From UBA2137 sp050251555 (GTDB taxonomy: Bacteria > Pseudomonadota > Alphaproteobacteria > Micavibrionales > Micavibrionaceae), in assembly GCA_050251555.1 (NCBI GenBank), contig JBFWMN010000003.1:31850-95849 (forward strand): a stretch of 64,000 nt of DNA, given 5' to 3'. The position numbers were made by a program, and so were the translations under genes. Of this stretch, positions 1 through 8,826 are shown piece by piece. The stretch's first letter is position 1. The number at the start of each line of letters is the position of its first letter. The notes beneath the pieces are model-generated. The model was not told the DNA's origin. It saw only the letters and a list, made by a program, of their open reading frames with translations, and did not search any database.

Positions 1-1
1 G

Positions 2-718
2 CTGATTGACAGCTATCAAACATTGCTAGGTGAAGAGCTGGCCGACATGGTGTTCACCGACCCGCCATATAATGTTAATTACGCGAACTCGGCCAAAGAC
101 AAGATGCGCGGCAAATCTCGCCCAATCCAAAACGACAACCTGGGCGCAGACTTTGGTGCATTTCTCTATGATGTTTGCACAAATTTGATGATGGTCTGTA
201 AAGGCGCGATGTATATCTGCATGTCATCCTCAGAACTGCACACCCTCCACGGCGCATTTTCCGAGGCAGGTGGCAAATGGTCGACATTCATCATCTGGGC
301 GAAAAACACCTTCACGCTTGGCCGCGCTGACTATCAGCGCCAGTACGAACCAATCCTCTACGGCTGGAAGAACGGCCATGAGCATTTCTGGTGCGGGGCG
401 CGGGATCAAAGCGATGTCTGGTTTGTGAACAAGCCCGTGAAGAACGATCTGCACCCGACCATGAAGCCTGTCGAGCTGGTGGAACGCGCCCTGCACAATT
501 CCAGCAAGACCAAGGATATAGTGCTGGATGCATTCGGTGGGTCGGGCAGCACCATGATTGCTTGCGAGAAAACGGGGCGTCGCGCCCGCCTGATTGAGCT
601 TGAACCGAAATACGCCGATGTCATCGTAAAGCGATGGCAGGAATTTACGGGCAAGAAAGCAACCCTAGCCGCGACCGGCCAGGGTTTTGAGGAGTTGGAG
701 AAAGAGCGTTTACACTGA
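2..718 (+). CDS. DNA methyltransferase, beta-class arrangement (5' end cut by window)
   Basis: This is a SAM-dependent DNA methylase of the N4-cytosine/N6-adenine type. The reading frame is open from base 2, and the residues before the first possible start (TTG at 23) fit the family, so the true start lies upstream. The catalytic motif DPPY comes first (bases 59-70) and the SAM-binding motif DAFGGSGST follows about 150 residues later, which is the beta-class order. In phage relatives such a domain often follows a ParB-like nuclease domain; whether this is so here cannot be seen. Likely role is modification of phage DNA, possibly against host restriction. The stop overlaps the convergent DUF3489 gene by 9 bases. 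Confidence 0.9.
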   Translation: MIDSYQTLLGEELADMVFTDPPYNVNYANSAKDKMRGKSRPIQNDNLGADFGAFLYDVCTNLMMVCKGAMYICMSSSELHTLHGAFSEAGGKWSTFIIWAKNTFTLGRADYQRQYEPILYGWKNGHEHFWCGARDQSDVWFVNKPVKNDLHPTMKPVELVERALHNSSKTKDIVLDAFGGSGSTMIACEKTGRRARLIELEPKYADVIVKRWQEFTGKKATLAATGQGFEELEKERLH

Positions 719-1060
719 GGCTTCTTCGACCTTGGCGGGGGTTTCCCCGACACGGTAGCGGCGCTCGTCATTGATGCGTTCGCTGGTGACGTTCTTTCCT
801 GCCTTTTTCTGCATGGAAAGGAAGCCGCGCACTGTGTGGCTCTGCCAGTCGCTGACCTTGACCATCTCTTCGATGGTCGCGCCTTCGGGACGCTGCATCA
901 AGGCGAAGATTTTGTCTTTCTTACTGCTCTTGGGTTCGGTGACGGCCTGTGTGGCTTCTGGTTTGGGTTTTACGACCTTGGCAGGCATGCTGCGCGGTTT
1001 CTGCGCAGGCTTCTTCGTTGCCTGTTTTTTCGGTGCTGTTTTCTTCTTTGCGGTGGCCAT
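710..1060 (-). CDS. DUF3489 family protein
   Basis: The 116-residue protein has a Lys/Pro/Ala-rich basic N-terminal tail (about residues 1-50) and a C-terminal winged-helix-like domain (about 48-105) containing KIFALMQRPEGATIEEM and TVRGFLS, typical of DUF3489. The family function is not established; the basic tail and helix-turn-helix-like core suggest DNA binding. An AGGAG ribosome site lies 7 bases before the ATG at 1060. It is transcribed against the methylase and phage late genes. From memory, DUF3489 genes often accompany recombinase and ParB/RepB genes in alphaproteobacterial elements; here those partners lie 34 kb away at the other end of the element. Confidence 0.8.
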   Translation of the reverse strand: MATAKKKTAPKKQATKKPAQKPRSMPAKVVKPKPEATQAVTEPKSSKKDKIFALMQRPEGATIEEMVKVSDWQSHTVRGFLSMQKKAGKNVTSERINDERRYRVGETPAKVEEASV

Positions 1061-1150
1061 GATGATGCTCCTTTTGTTGGTGTTGCATCCTCATGAACGC
1101 TTCAATTCGGCATGAAGTAAAGTTGAATAGATCAGGAAAAGTGAGGATTT

Positions 1151-1696
1151 ATGGGGGTTTCCGTCCGTGCTTATGCCCGCCATCGGGGTGTGGCTGAAAA
1201 CGCCGTGCGCAAAGCAATAAAAGCAGGCCGCATCACGCCCGACAGCAATGGAAAGATCGACATCGCCAAGGCTGATGCGGCCTGGGAAGCCAACACCGAT
1301 CACACCAAGCGGCACGATCCGGCAGGATTCAAGGATATTGACCCTGAAGAGGCTATGAATTCCGTCAAACAGACACTGGCCGAGAGTGGCCGCGCTGCAC
1401 ACGGCATGAACAGCTTCACGCAAGCCCGCACCGCGCACGAAATCGCCAAAGCCCACCTCGCGCGGCAACGCCTGCAGGAGAAAAAAGGACAATTAATCAA
1501 CAAGGACATGGTGAAAGCACAGGTGTTCCGCCTGGGGCGGCAATTCAGGGACGCATGGGCAAACTGGCCAGCACGCGTGTCCGCACAAATCGCCGCCGAG
1601 CTGCAGGTGGACGAGCATGTCTTGCACATGACCCTGGAACGCTATGTGCGGGAGCATCTGGATGAACTTGGGGATGCCAAACTCGATCTCGAATGA
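1151..1696 (+). CDS. Phage terminase small subunit (Nu1-like)
   Basis: The 181-residue protein has an N-terminal helix-turn-helix (RAYARHRGVAENAVRKAI, about residues 6-23) followed by a helical region, as in lambda Nu1-type small terminase subunits, which bind the packaging site and guide the large subunit. The position just before a GpA-type large terminase supports the call. A GTGAGG ribosome site precedes the ATG. The 3' end overlaps the start of the large subunit gene. The packaging recognition site is probably close by, but no cos-like sequence could be recognised. Confidence 0.85.
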   Translation: MGVSVRAYARHRGVAENAVRKAIKAGRITPDSNGKIDIAKADAAWEANTDHTKRHDPAGFKDIDPEEAMNSVKQTLAESGRAAHGMNSFTQARTAHEIAKAHLARQRLQEKKGQLINKDMVKAQVFRLGRQFRDAWANWPARVSAQIAAELQVDEHVLHMTLERYVREHLDELGDAKLDLE

Positions 1697-3683
1697 AGGA
1701 GGATATGACAGTCTAGAAATCGAAAATATCTGGCAGCAGGCCGTCAAGCCCGATCCGTACCTTCTGGTATCGGAATGGGCAGATAAATACCGCCTTCTTT
1801 CTCCGAAATCGGCTGCCGAGCCAGGACGCTGGCGCACCGCCCGCACGCCGTACTTGCGCGACATCATGGATCATCTTGCGCCGTCATCACCGGTGCAGCG
1901 CATCGTGTTCATGAAGGGATCGCAGGTCGGAGGGACGGAATGCGGCAATAACTGGATCGGTTACGTCATCCACGCAGCGCCAGGGCCGATGATGGCCGTT
2001 GCGCCGACGGTGGAGCTGGCCAAACGCCATTCCAAACAGCGTATTGATCCGCTTTTGAACGATGTACCGGAATTGCGCGAGAAAGTGCGCCCCGCGCGGG
2101 AACGCGACAGCGGCAACACGATCTTGAGTAAGGATTTCCTTGGCGGCCTGCTCATCATGACAGGTGCGAATTCCGCCGTGGGTCTGCGCTCGATGCCGGC
2201 CCGCTACCTGTTTATGGACGAAATCGATGCGTATCCAGGGGACGTTGATGGCGAAGGTGATCCGATCCTGCTGGCAGAGCGTCGGTCGGCTACGTTTAAG
2301 CGCCGCAGAAAGATATTCATGGTCAGCACACCCACCGTTAAGGGCTTATCCCGTGTTCAACGCGAATTCGAGAAAAGCGACCAGCGGTTCTTCCATGTGC
2401 CTTGCCCTGAATGCAACCATTTCCAGCCACTGCGGTTCACGCAACTGCGCTGGCCGGAAAATGAGCCGCAAAAGGCAGAATATGTTTGCGAGAGCTGCGG
2501 CTGCCTGATTGCCGAACACCACAAGACAGCGATGCTGGCGCGGGGTGAATGGCGGGCGACAGCGGAAACCACGGATGGAACGATAGGTTATCACCTGTCA
2601 TCCCTCTACAGCCCAATTGGCTGGTTTTCGTGGGGCGATGCGGCGGCCATGTTCGAAGATGCAAAGCGCAACCCTGATCTGATGAAGGGTTTCGTCAACA
2701 CCGTGCTGGGAGAGCCTTACGAGGAATCCTCCGATGCGCCGGAATGGCAGCGTCTGTATGAACGCCGACAAACCTATGTTCAGGGTGTCGTTCCGATGGG
2801 CGGTTTGTTCCTGACGGCGGGTGTCGACGTGCAGAAAGACCGTCTCGAATGCGAGATCGTTGCCTGGGGGCGTAACAAGGAAAACTGGTCGGTGGATTAC
2901 GTCGTTCTTGATGGCGACACCGCACGACCGGAAATCTGGAAACGGCTGGACGAAGAAGTCCTGCAGCGCGATTGGCCGCATGCCACAGGCCACACCATGC
3001 CCGTGCGGGTGATGGCGGTGGACAGCGGTTACGCCACGCAGGATGTTTACGGCTTTGTACGCAACCATCCCCAGGCCGTCTGGGGCGGTAACGGCGCACG
3101 CGCCAGCCAGCCGCGCACGGTCGTGGCCGTCAAAGGTCAGGATCGTGAAACGGCGCTGATCCTGAGCGTGTCAAAGGCTGATACGGGCGGGAAACGTCGC
3201 GGTTTGCGGGTCTGGAACGTATCCGGCCCTGTAGCCAAGATGGAGCTTTACCGCTGGCTGAAGCTGGAATGGCCGACCGACCGCGAAATCGCTGAAGGTG
3301 CGGTGTTCCCGCCTGGCAGCTGCCACTTCCCGCAATATGGCGAGGAGTATTTCAAGCAGCTGACGGCGGAGCGCCGCGTCATTCGCGTTGTAAAGGGCTT
3401 TCCGCATGCGACCTGGCAGAAAGACCCCAGCCGCAACAACGAAGCCCTGGACTGCCGCGTGTACGCCCGTGCCGCTGCCACCATCTACGGCATCGACCGG
3501 ATGAGCGAATTCAAATGGCGCAGTTTGGAACAATCGCTGGGCGTGGAAGCTGAGATTCCTACGCGCGGGGTGGAAATCCCCGTGACGGAAGAAGCCAAGG
3601 CCGAACCGCCAAAACCGCAAACCAAGAAACGGGTCACTGTCCCACAGCGAAAATCTGTGCGGGCGAATGATCCTTATCTGTGA
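1662..3683 (+). CDS. Phage terminase large subunit (GpA family)
   Basis: ATP-driven DNA-packaging motor and nuclease of the lambda GpA type. The ATPase shows a modified Walker A around residue 85 (FMKGSQVGGTE) and Walker B YLFMDEIDAYP near residue 185; a Cys-rich zinc-finger-like insert (CPECN and CESCGC) follows at about 245-285; the C-terminal nuclease region carries VDVQKD and AVDSGY acidic motifs. About 673 residues, the usual family size. I prefer the ATG at 1662 because GGGAG precedes it by 7 bases; upstream (1644) and downstream (1674) ATGs are possible. An AGGAGG at 1698 leads only to an out-of-frame ATG. Overlaps the small subunit gene by 35 bases. Confidence 0.93.
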   Translation: MNLGMPNSISNEGGYDSLEIENIWQQAVKPDPYLLVSEWADKYRLLSPKSAAEPGRWRTARTPYLRDIMDHLAPSSPVQRIVFMKGSQVGGTECGNNWIGYVIHAAPGPMMAVAPTVELAKRHSKQRIDPLLNDVPELREKVRPARERDSGNTILSKDFLGGLLIMTGANSAVGLRSMPARYLFMDEIDAYPGDVDGEGDPILLAERRSATFKRRRKIFMVSTPTVKGLSRVQREFEKSDQRFFHVPCPECNHFQPLRFTQLRWPENEPQKAEYVCESCGCLIAEHHKTAMLARGEWRATAETTDGTIGYHLSSLYSPIGWFSWGDAAAMFEDAKRNPDLMKGFVNTVLGEPYEESSDAPEWQRLYERRQTYVQGVVPMGGLFLTAGVDVQKDRLECEIVAWGRNKENWSVDYVVLDGDTARPEIWKRLDEEVLQRDWPHATGHTMPVRVMAVDSGYATQDVYGFVRNHPQAVWGGNGARASQPRTVVAVKGQDRETALILSVSKADTGGKRRGLRVWNVSGPVAKMELYRWLKLEWPTDREIAEGAVFPPGSCHFPQYGEEYFKQLTAERRVIRVVKGFPHATWQKDPSRNNEALDCRVYARAAATIYGIDRMSEFKWRSLEQSLGVEAEIPTRGVEIPVTEEAKAEPPKPQTKKRVTVPQRKSVRANDPYL

Positions 3684-3691
3684 GGAAAACC

Positions 3692-3922
3692 ATGACAGAG
3701 ACTTTGCTCGAACTCGAAACCCGATTGGTACAGGCAAAAGAAGCGCGGCATCGCCTTTTGACCGGCACGCAGGAAGTATCGGTCAGCCTGCACGGCTACG
3801 GCAGCACGACCTATACGGCAGGCAATGTCGGAGCGTTGGAGAAATATATCCACGAACTTCAAACGGAAATCGCAAAACGCGGCGGCACAGCCCGCCGTGG
3901 AATTATTCGGACAAGTTTCTAA
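3692..3922 (+). CDS. gpW-like head-tail connector protein
   Basis: A 76-residue protein beginning MTETLLELETRLVQAKEA, matching the gpW fold: two helices around a short beta hairpin (VSVSLHGYGSTTYTAG) and a final helix. gpW fills the head vertex after packaging and provides the surface for tail attachment. I choose the ATG at 3692, which has a GAGGA ribosome site, instead of the GTG four codons upstream. It lies 8 bases after the terminase gene and 9 before the portal gene, the position of W in lambda. Confidence 0.85.
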   Translation: MTETLLELETRLVQAKEARHRLLTGTQEVSVSLHGYGSTTYTAGNVGALEKYIHELQTEIAKRGGTARRGIIRTSF

Positions 3923-3931
3923 GGCAAAATC

Positions 3932-5494
3932 ATGGTGCAATTACTGGACTCCTCTGGCCAGCCCCTCAAGGCTGCGCCCCGCATGCGTGTGAGCGATACG
4001 GCGCACCGTGCTGCATCTTTACGCACGCGAGAGCTGGCAAGCTGGATGCCTTTGCTGGGATCGGCTGATAGCGATTTGCTGTCTGAATTGCCGACGCTGG
4101 TATCACGGTCGCGTGACCTGACCCGCAACCACGGCGTGGCATCTGGTGCAATTCAAACGCTGGTCGACAATGTTATCGGCACAGGTCTTCGCCTGGCGGC
4201 CATTCCCGATTACCGTGCCTTGGGAAAAACCAAGGAATGGGCTGATGAATGGGCGCGACAGGTTGAAACCGAATGGCGTTCGTGGGCGGAAAGCACGGAA
4301 TGCGATGCGGCCAATGCGCTGACATTCGCAGGCATGACGGCGCTGGTGTTCCGCTCCAGTATCGTGAATGGTGAAGCGCTGGCGTTGCCGCTGTGGCTGG
4401 AACAGCGCGGCACACGCTATGCCACAACCATGCAATTGGTGGAAGCCGACCGGCTTTCCAATCCTGCAGGGCGGCAGGACAGCAAAACCATACGCTCAGG
4501 CATCGAGATCGATATGTATGGGGCCGCAGTGGCGTATCATCTCCGCAAAAACCATCCTGGCGATGTCTATATGGGCTTTGGCCTTGATGCGCAGGATTGG
4601 GAGCGCATCCCCGCACGGACGGCGTTTGGCCGTCAACGTGTCCTGCATATCCATGATAAGGAGCGCACCGGACAACACCGTGGCAAGCCGTTGCTAACTT
4701 CCATCATGCCGATGTTCAAGATGCTCGACCATTACGAGCGTTCGGAGCTGCAGGCAGCCGTGGTCAACGCCATGATCGCCGCCTTTATCGAAACGCCGCT
4801 GGACGGTGAAGCCATCGGCGAAATGTTCGGCGGATCGGTGGATGATTATCTGGCCGCACGGAATGAATGGGATATTCGTCTGCAGGGCGGTTCCATCATT
4901 CCCGTATTCCCAGGCGACAAGGTCGCGCCGTTCACGCCCAGCCGCCCGAACAGCGGTTACGGTCAGTTTGTCGAGAACGTCCTGCGTCACATCGGCGCTG
5001 GTTTGAATATCCCGTTCGAATTGCTGATGAAAGATTTCAGCAAGACGAATTATTCAAGCGCCCGCGCGGCCTTGCTGGAGGCGTGGCGGTATTTCAACGC
5101 CCGCCGCCAATGGATGGCGACCTATTGGGCCAGGCCCGTGTACGAGCTGTGGCTGGAGGAAGCCATTAATCGGGGTATCGTGGATGCCCCTGATTTTTAT
5201 GAACGCCGCGCGGCATGGACGCGTTGCAAATGGATCGGCCCTGGTCGGGGCTGGGTTGATCCGGTCAAGGAAGCCAAAGCTGCGCATCTTCGCATGCAAA
5301 TCGGCCTTTCCACGCTGGAAGATGAATGCGCTGCGCAAGGACTGGATTGGGAAGAAGTCCTTGAACAGCTTGCGCGTGAGAAAGCCAAGATCATAGAGCT
5401 GGGGCTTTCGATCAATGATGTGAACAGCATTTTGACCACTACGGACAATAATCAGGAGGAAGAAAATGAGGATTTGGAACCGCATCGCCGGTGA
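3932..5494 (+). CDS. Phage portal protein (lambda gpB family)
   Basis: The 520-residue protein matches lambda-family portals: an N-terminal region with LVSRSRDLTRNHGVASGAIQ, the conserved ETEWRSWA, a central clip/wing region, and the FELLMKDFSKTNYSSARAA segment near residue 370. Portals form the dodecameric ring at the capsid vertex through which DNA enters and leaves. The 3' end overlaps the protease gene by 29 bases, so the two are probably translationally coupled. Confidence 0.93.
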   Translation: MVQLLDSSGQPLKAAPRMRVSDTAHRAASLRTRELASWMPLLGSADSDLLSELPTLVSRSRDLTRNHGVASGAIQTLVDNVIGTGLRLAAIPDYRALGKTKEWADEWARQVETEWRSWAESTECDAANALTFAGMTALVFRSSIVNGEALALPLWLEQRGTRYATTMQLVEADRLSNPAGRQDSKTIRSGIEIDMYGAAVAYHLRKNHPGDVYMGFGLDAQDWERIPARTAFGRQRVLHIHDKERTGQHRGKPLLTSIMPMFKMLDHYERSELQAAVVNAMIAAFIETPLDGEAIGEMFGGSVDDYLAARNEWDIRLQGGSIIPVFPGDKVAPFTPSRPNSGYGQFVENVLRHIGAGLNIPFELLMKDFSKTNYSSARAALLEAWRYFNARRQWMATYWARPVYELWLEEAINRGIVDAPDFYERRAAWTRCKWIGPGRGWVDPVKEAKAAHLRMQIGLSTLEDECAAQGLDWEEVLEQLAREKAKIIELGLSINDVNSILTTTDNNQEEENEDLEPHRR

Positions 5495-6671
5495 GCCGTG
5501 GGCGATCACGGAAACAGCGCTGCATACAATTTTGGAAATCGCCGCGCGGGAAAACGAAAGTCCGCAGGCGGTGGCCGCCAAACTTGGCCGCAATCTGCAA
5601 AACACCTACAGCGTGATGGAACGCGACGGTGTGGCAGTCATTCCAGTCACAGGGCCGTTATTCCGCTATGCCAATCTGTTCACGATGATCAGCGGTGCGT
5701 CCAGTTACGAGCTGATCGCTCGTGATTTCACCGCCGCGCTGGAAAATCCGCAGATCAAGGGCATCATACTTGATATCGACTCCCCAGGCGGCGAAGTGAA
5801 CGGCGTGTCGGAATTGTCCAACATGGTCTTTGCCGCGCGTGGCAAGAAGCCTGTCGTGGCGTATGCCTCTGGCGATGCCGCATCTGGTGCGTACTGGATC
5901 GCATCCGCCGCTGACGAGATCGTAGTCTCCGAAACCTCGGCACTGGGATCAATTGGCGTGGTCGGTATGTATCAAGGGAAATCAGGGAAATCAGCAGAAG
6001 CTGTGGAGATCGTTTCCTCACAAAGTCCGCACAAGCGCCTTGACCCCACCACGGATGATGGTCGCAGCCGTTTGCAAGTTCGTATCGACAGCATGGCTGA
6101 TGTTTTTATTGAAACCATCGCTCGCAACCGCAATGTGTCCGCCGAAAACGTGCAGAGCCATTATGGCGGTGGCGATGTGATGATCGGCGCAAAGGCTGTC
6201 AGCGCCGGCCTTGCCGACAGGGTCGGCAGCCTTGAAGGACTTATTGCCGAATTATCATCCCCACAGAAAAGCCCTCGCAAAGAGGGCTTTTTTAATGCCC
6301 AAAACCAACCCTCATCAACACAGGAGAAAAAACCAATGGACATTGAAACCTTGAAAAAAGATCACCCCGATCTCGTGGCGACACTAATGCGTGAAGGCGC
6401 ATCTGCTGAAAAGAAGCGCCTCGACGATATTCTTGGCAGCGAAGAAGCCAAAGGCCGCGAAAAACTCGCAAAAGAAATGGCATTGAATACCGATATTCAC
6501 GCCATGGAAGCAAAGCAGCTTCTGGCCTGCGCCCCTGTCGAGGAGCCGAAGGCAACGACCTCTTTTGAAAAGGTCATGTCTTCTATGCCCAATCCGTCCA
6601 TTACGCCTGCCAGCGATGATGCCGTCAACGATATCGATGCGGTCGCCAGCCGTATTGCCGCTGCCGTTTAA
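5466..6671 (+). CDS. Phage head maturation protease (S49/SppA-like) with fused scaffold region
   Basis: Residues about 60-265 form an S49 signal-peptide-peptidase-like protease: IILDIDSPGGEV, the serine motif DAASGAYWIASAAD, and the following IGVVGMY segment. Residues about 290-401 are a charged, helical scaffold-like domain. The combination matches lambda gpC, which cleaves scaffold and head proteins and shares its C-terminus with the separately initiated scaffold Nu3. Here a well-formed ribosome site and ATG lie in frame at 6336, and a terminator-like hairpin lies between the two regions. AGGAGGAAGAAA precedes the ATG at 5466. Confidence 0.9.
   Translation: MRIWNRIAGEPWAITETALHTILEIAARENESPQAVAAKLGRNLQNTYSVMERDGVAVIPVTGPLFRYANLFTMISGASSYELIARDFTAALENPQIKGIILDIDSPGGEVNGVSELSNMVFAARGKKPVVAYASGDAASGAYWIASAADEIVVSETSALGSIGVVGMYQGKSGKSAEAVEIVSSQSPHKRLDPTTDDGRSRLQVRIDSMADVFIETIARNRNVSAENVQSHYGGGDVMIGAKAVSAGLADRVGSLEGLIAELSSPQKSPRKEGFFNAQNQPSSTQEKKPMDIETLKKDHPDLVATLMREGASAEKKRLDDILGSEEAKGREKLAKEMALNTDIHAMEAKQLLACAPVEEPKATTSFEKVMSSMPNPSITPASDDAVNDIDAVASRIAAAV
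6267..6293 (+). terminator. Terminator-like hairpin inside the protease/scaffold gene
   Basis: A perfect 10-bp stem (6267-6276 with 6282-6291), five-base loop GCAAA and T-tract to 6293 form a textbook intrinsic terminator. It is wholly inside the open frame, between the protease domain and the nested scaffold start at 6336. Ribosomes reading through the protease would normally prevent it folding, so it could limit scaffold expression when upstream translation drops, or be neutral. Confidence 0.6.
6336..6671 (+). CDS. Nested capsid scaffold (Nu3-like), in-frame internal start
   Basis: The ATG at 6336 is in the protease frame and is preceded by AGGAG (6322-6326), a better start signal than many phage genes here. 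It would yield a 111-residue, acidic, mainly helical protein identical to the C-terminus of the protease, with the Ala/Glu/Lys-rich composition of scaffolds. Lambda makes Nu3 from an in-frame start inside C in the same place. The internal start is inferred from sequence and analogy; the alternative is that only the full fusion is made. Confidence 0.65.
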   Translation: MDIETLKKDHPDLVATLMREGASAEKKRLDDILGSEEAKGREKLAKEMALNTDIHAMEAKQLLACAPVEEPKATTSFEKVMSSMPNPSITPASDDAVNDIDAVASRIAAAV

Positions 6672-6694
6672 CCCAGAAACATAAGGAGAAAACC

Positions 6695-7069
6695 ATGACA
6701 AAAGCTGAAGGTTTTAAGGATCAGGGTGAATACACCCCTGACAATCTGCTGGCAGGCGAATATCCGCGCATTGAGCGCGTGGTGACGATTGCCGCAGGAG
6801 CCGATCTGGCCAAAGGCGCAGTCCTTGGCCGTATCACTGCCAATGGCAAATTCAAATTGAGTGCTTCGGCCAGCGCCGATGGCTCTCAAACGCCGGATGC
6901 CATTCTGGCTGAACGTGCGAACGCCGCCGACAACGATATGCAGGCTGTCGTCTATTTCAGCGGCGAATTCAACGAAAACGCTCTCGTCCTAGGCGCGGGT
7001 CACACGCTCGACAGCGTGCGCATCGCGCTGCGGGCAAAGAACGTCTATCTGCGCCGCAACCAGAAATAA
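6695..7069 (+). CDS. Head decoration protein (lambda gpD-like)
   Basis: The 124-residue protein has the features of the gpD/HDPD decoration family: an N-terminal EGFKDQGEYTPDNLLAGEYP segment, beta strands around VVTIAAGADLAKGAVLGRIT, and PDAILAERANAADND before GEFNENALVLG. Decoration proteins trimerise on the expanded capsid and stabilise it. AAGGAG precedes the ATG. It stands between scaffold and capsid genes, as D does in lambda. Confidence 0.9.
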   Translation: MTKAEGFKDQGEYTPDNLLAGEYPRIERVVTIAAGADLAKGAVLGRITANGKFKLSASASADGSQTPDAILAERANAADNDMQAVVYFSGEFNENALVLGAGHTLDSVRIALRAKNVYLRRNQK

Positions 7070-7096
7070 CCCGATCTTTCAAAAAGGAGAAAGCCC

Positions 7097-8137
7097 ATGT
7101 CTATCGACATTTTCAACACCCACGTCCTGACCAAGGTCGTGGAAAAACTGGAGCGTCCCAGCTCTTTCCTGCTCGACGTATTCTTCGGTCAGGAACAAAC
7201 CGAGGATTCTGAAGAAATTCACTTCGACATCGATAAATCCAAGCCGAAGCTGACACCGTTCGTTTCACCGCTGGTGGCGGGTAAGGTTGTGGATGACGAA
7301 GGTTTCACCACCAAGAGCTTCAAACCCGCCTATGCCAAGGACAAGCGTCGCTTTGACCCTAATCGCCCGTTCAAGCGTTCGATTGGCGAGAAGATCGGCG
7401 GCACGCTGACCCCGCAGCAACGCTTGGAAGCCAATATCAACCGCACCCTGTCCAAGCAGCTGGAAAACCTGACGCGCCGCGAGGAAGTCATGGCTTCCGA
7501 AGCTCTGCGCACGGGGCGCATCACGGTTACGGGCGATGAATATCCGACCGTGGTTGTAGATTTCCAGCGTGATCCGTCTTTGACGGTGGGGCTGGCAGGC
7601 GGCAGTCGCTGGGGTGAAGCTGGCGTGAATGCGCTGGACAACCTCGAAGATTGGGTTGCCCGCATTCAGGAAAAATCCGGCGCGGTAGGTCGCACCGTGA
7701 TTATGGATGCACTGGCATGGCGTGTGTTCAAAGCCGATCCCAAGGTGGAAAAGCTGCTGGATATTCGCCGCCTGCGTGATGCGGCAGATCTGGCGCTGGG
7801 GCCGATTGCTTTTGGTCAGGGCAATGATCTGGCACGCTATGTCGGCACAATCGGTGATCTGGATTTCTGGGTCTATAACGACCGCTACGTTGACGACAAC
7901 GATGCTGTCCAGAAACTCCTGCCCGATTACACCGTGCTGATCGGCAGCCCGACCCAATTAGAAGGCACACGTTGCTATGGCGCTATCCAGGACGAAAAAG
8001 CCGGATATCGTGCGCAGCGTTTCTTCTCGAAGTCGTGGCTAGAGGAAGACCCTGCCGTGCGCTGGTTGCTGCTGCAATCTGCACCGCTGATCGTGCCTTA
8101 CCGCCCGAACGCTTCGTTCTGTGCAACGGTACGCTAA
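7097..8137 (+). CDS. Major capsid protein (lambda gpE family)
   Basis: The 346-residue protein matches the gpE family: N-terminal MSIDIFNTHVLTKVVEKL, TPFVSPLVAGKVV near residue 54, QRLEANINRTLSKQLENLTRREEVMASEAL in the spine helix and KSWLEEDPAVRWLLLQSAPL near the end. It forms the icosahedral shell in the HK97 fold. A strong AAGGAG ribosome site stands before it, in line with high output. Confidence 0.94.
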   Translation: MSIDIFNTHVLTKVVEKLERPSSFLLDVFFGQEQTEDSEEIHFDIDKSKPKLTPFVSPLVAGKVVDDEGFTTKSFKPAYAKDKRRFDPNRPFKRSIGEKIGGTLTPQQRLEANINRTLSKQLENLTRREEVMASEALRTGRITVTGDEYPTVVVDFQRDPSLTVGLAGGSRWGEAGVNALDNLEDWVARIQEKSGAVGRTVIMDALAWRVFKADPKVEKLLDIRRLRDAADLALGPIAFGQGNDLARYVGTIGDLDFWVYNDRYVDDNDAVQKLLPDYTVLIGSPTQLEGTRCYGAIQDEKAGYRAQRFFSKSWLEEDPAVRWLLLQSAPLIVPYRPNASFCATVR

Positions 8138-8149
8138 GGAGGAATGGCC

Positions 8150-8515
8150 ATGAAAATCAAAGCGATCATCACTCTGCACGTCAACGGCAAAGACCATGCG
8201 CCTGGCACGGTATTGGATATTGCGGACGATGAGGCCGAACGCCTCATCGCACGTGGTTTCGCAACGTCAGGACAGGAAAAGGCTGCGTCTGCATCCACTC
8301 CGACAAAAACCGCCACCCCGCCTGCGGGCGGCAAACCCGCCCCGACGATTGAAGATATTGTTGAGGCGATTTCCGGCCTCGATCCCACCAAGGATTACGG
8401 CAAAAATGGCAAGCCAAATGTGGAGGCCATCGAAGCCTTGCTGGGCGCGAATATCACAGCACAGCAGCGTGATCAAGCATGGGAAATCTTCCAGAAAGAC
8501 GATAAGGAAGAATGA
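8150..8515 (+). CDS. Small head-region protein with C-terminal HeH-like motif
   Basis: A 121-residue protein in two parts. The first 45 residues (KAIITLHVNGKDHAPGTVLDIADDEAERLIARGFA) resemble short phage proteins placed after the capsid gene (DUF7210-like). After an Ala/Pro/Thr linker, the C-terminal segment with KPNVEAIEALLGANITAQQRDQAW resembles the SAP/HeH-like motif found at the end of many phage neck-region proteins. The precise role is unknown. AGGAGGA lies 6 bases before the ATG at 8150, which I prefer over the ATG at 8144. Confidence 0.75.
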   Translation: MKIKAIITLHVNGKDHAPGTVLDIADDEAERLIARGFATSGQEKAASASTPTKTATPPAGGKPAPTIEDIVEAISGLDPTKDYGKNGKPNVEAIEALLGANITAQQRDQAWEIFQKDDKEE

Positions 8516-8826
8516 GCTTCCAAGCCTCAGCTTCCAAAGCGGTAGATGCGCTGTTCGCCAAATTTGGGCGGGCGGCGCATCTCGTCTTTCGGGATAATAC
8601 TGAAGCGGATGCAACGGTCATTCACCGTTTCCCTGACAAGATTGTCGACGTCATGGACACGCGCGTACATACGGGGACAGATCTGTTTGAATTGCGCTTG
8701 TCGGAAATCGACCCTGCCAAGGCAATTTATCAAATCATCATCGATGGCAAAACCTATGTGGCGCAGGGCGAACCTGTGCGTGACCAACATGGAATTGTGC
8801 TGAGGATCGAAGCCTATGCGTCTTAG
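8512..8826 (+). CDS. Head-tail joining protein (gpFII-like)
   Basis: The 104-residue, beta-rich protein ends with ITDGKTYVAQGEPVRDQHGIVLRIEAYA-type strands (here IIIDGKTYVAQGEPV), as in stopper/joining proteins of lambda-like siphophages (gpFII and relatives). Its gene begins by a 4-base ATGA overlap with the preceding one and overlaps the next by 11 bases, placing it in the neck gene block after the capsid. Assignment rests on size, predicted strand content and position. Confidence 0.65.
   Translation: MSFQASASKAVDALFAKFGRAAHLVFRDNTEADATVIHRFPDKIVDVMDTRVHTGTDLFELRLSEIDPAKAIYQIIIDGKTYVAQGEPVRDQHGIVLRIEAYAS

Noticed and set aside
1698..1707. AGGAGG before an ATG as the start of terminase large subunit
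   Set aside because: The ATG at 1705 is out of frame and meets a stop after three codons.
7265..7957. Minus-strand open frame of 230 codons in the capsid gene
   Set aside because: Shadow of a highly conserved, GC-rich capsid gene.
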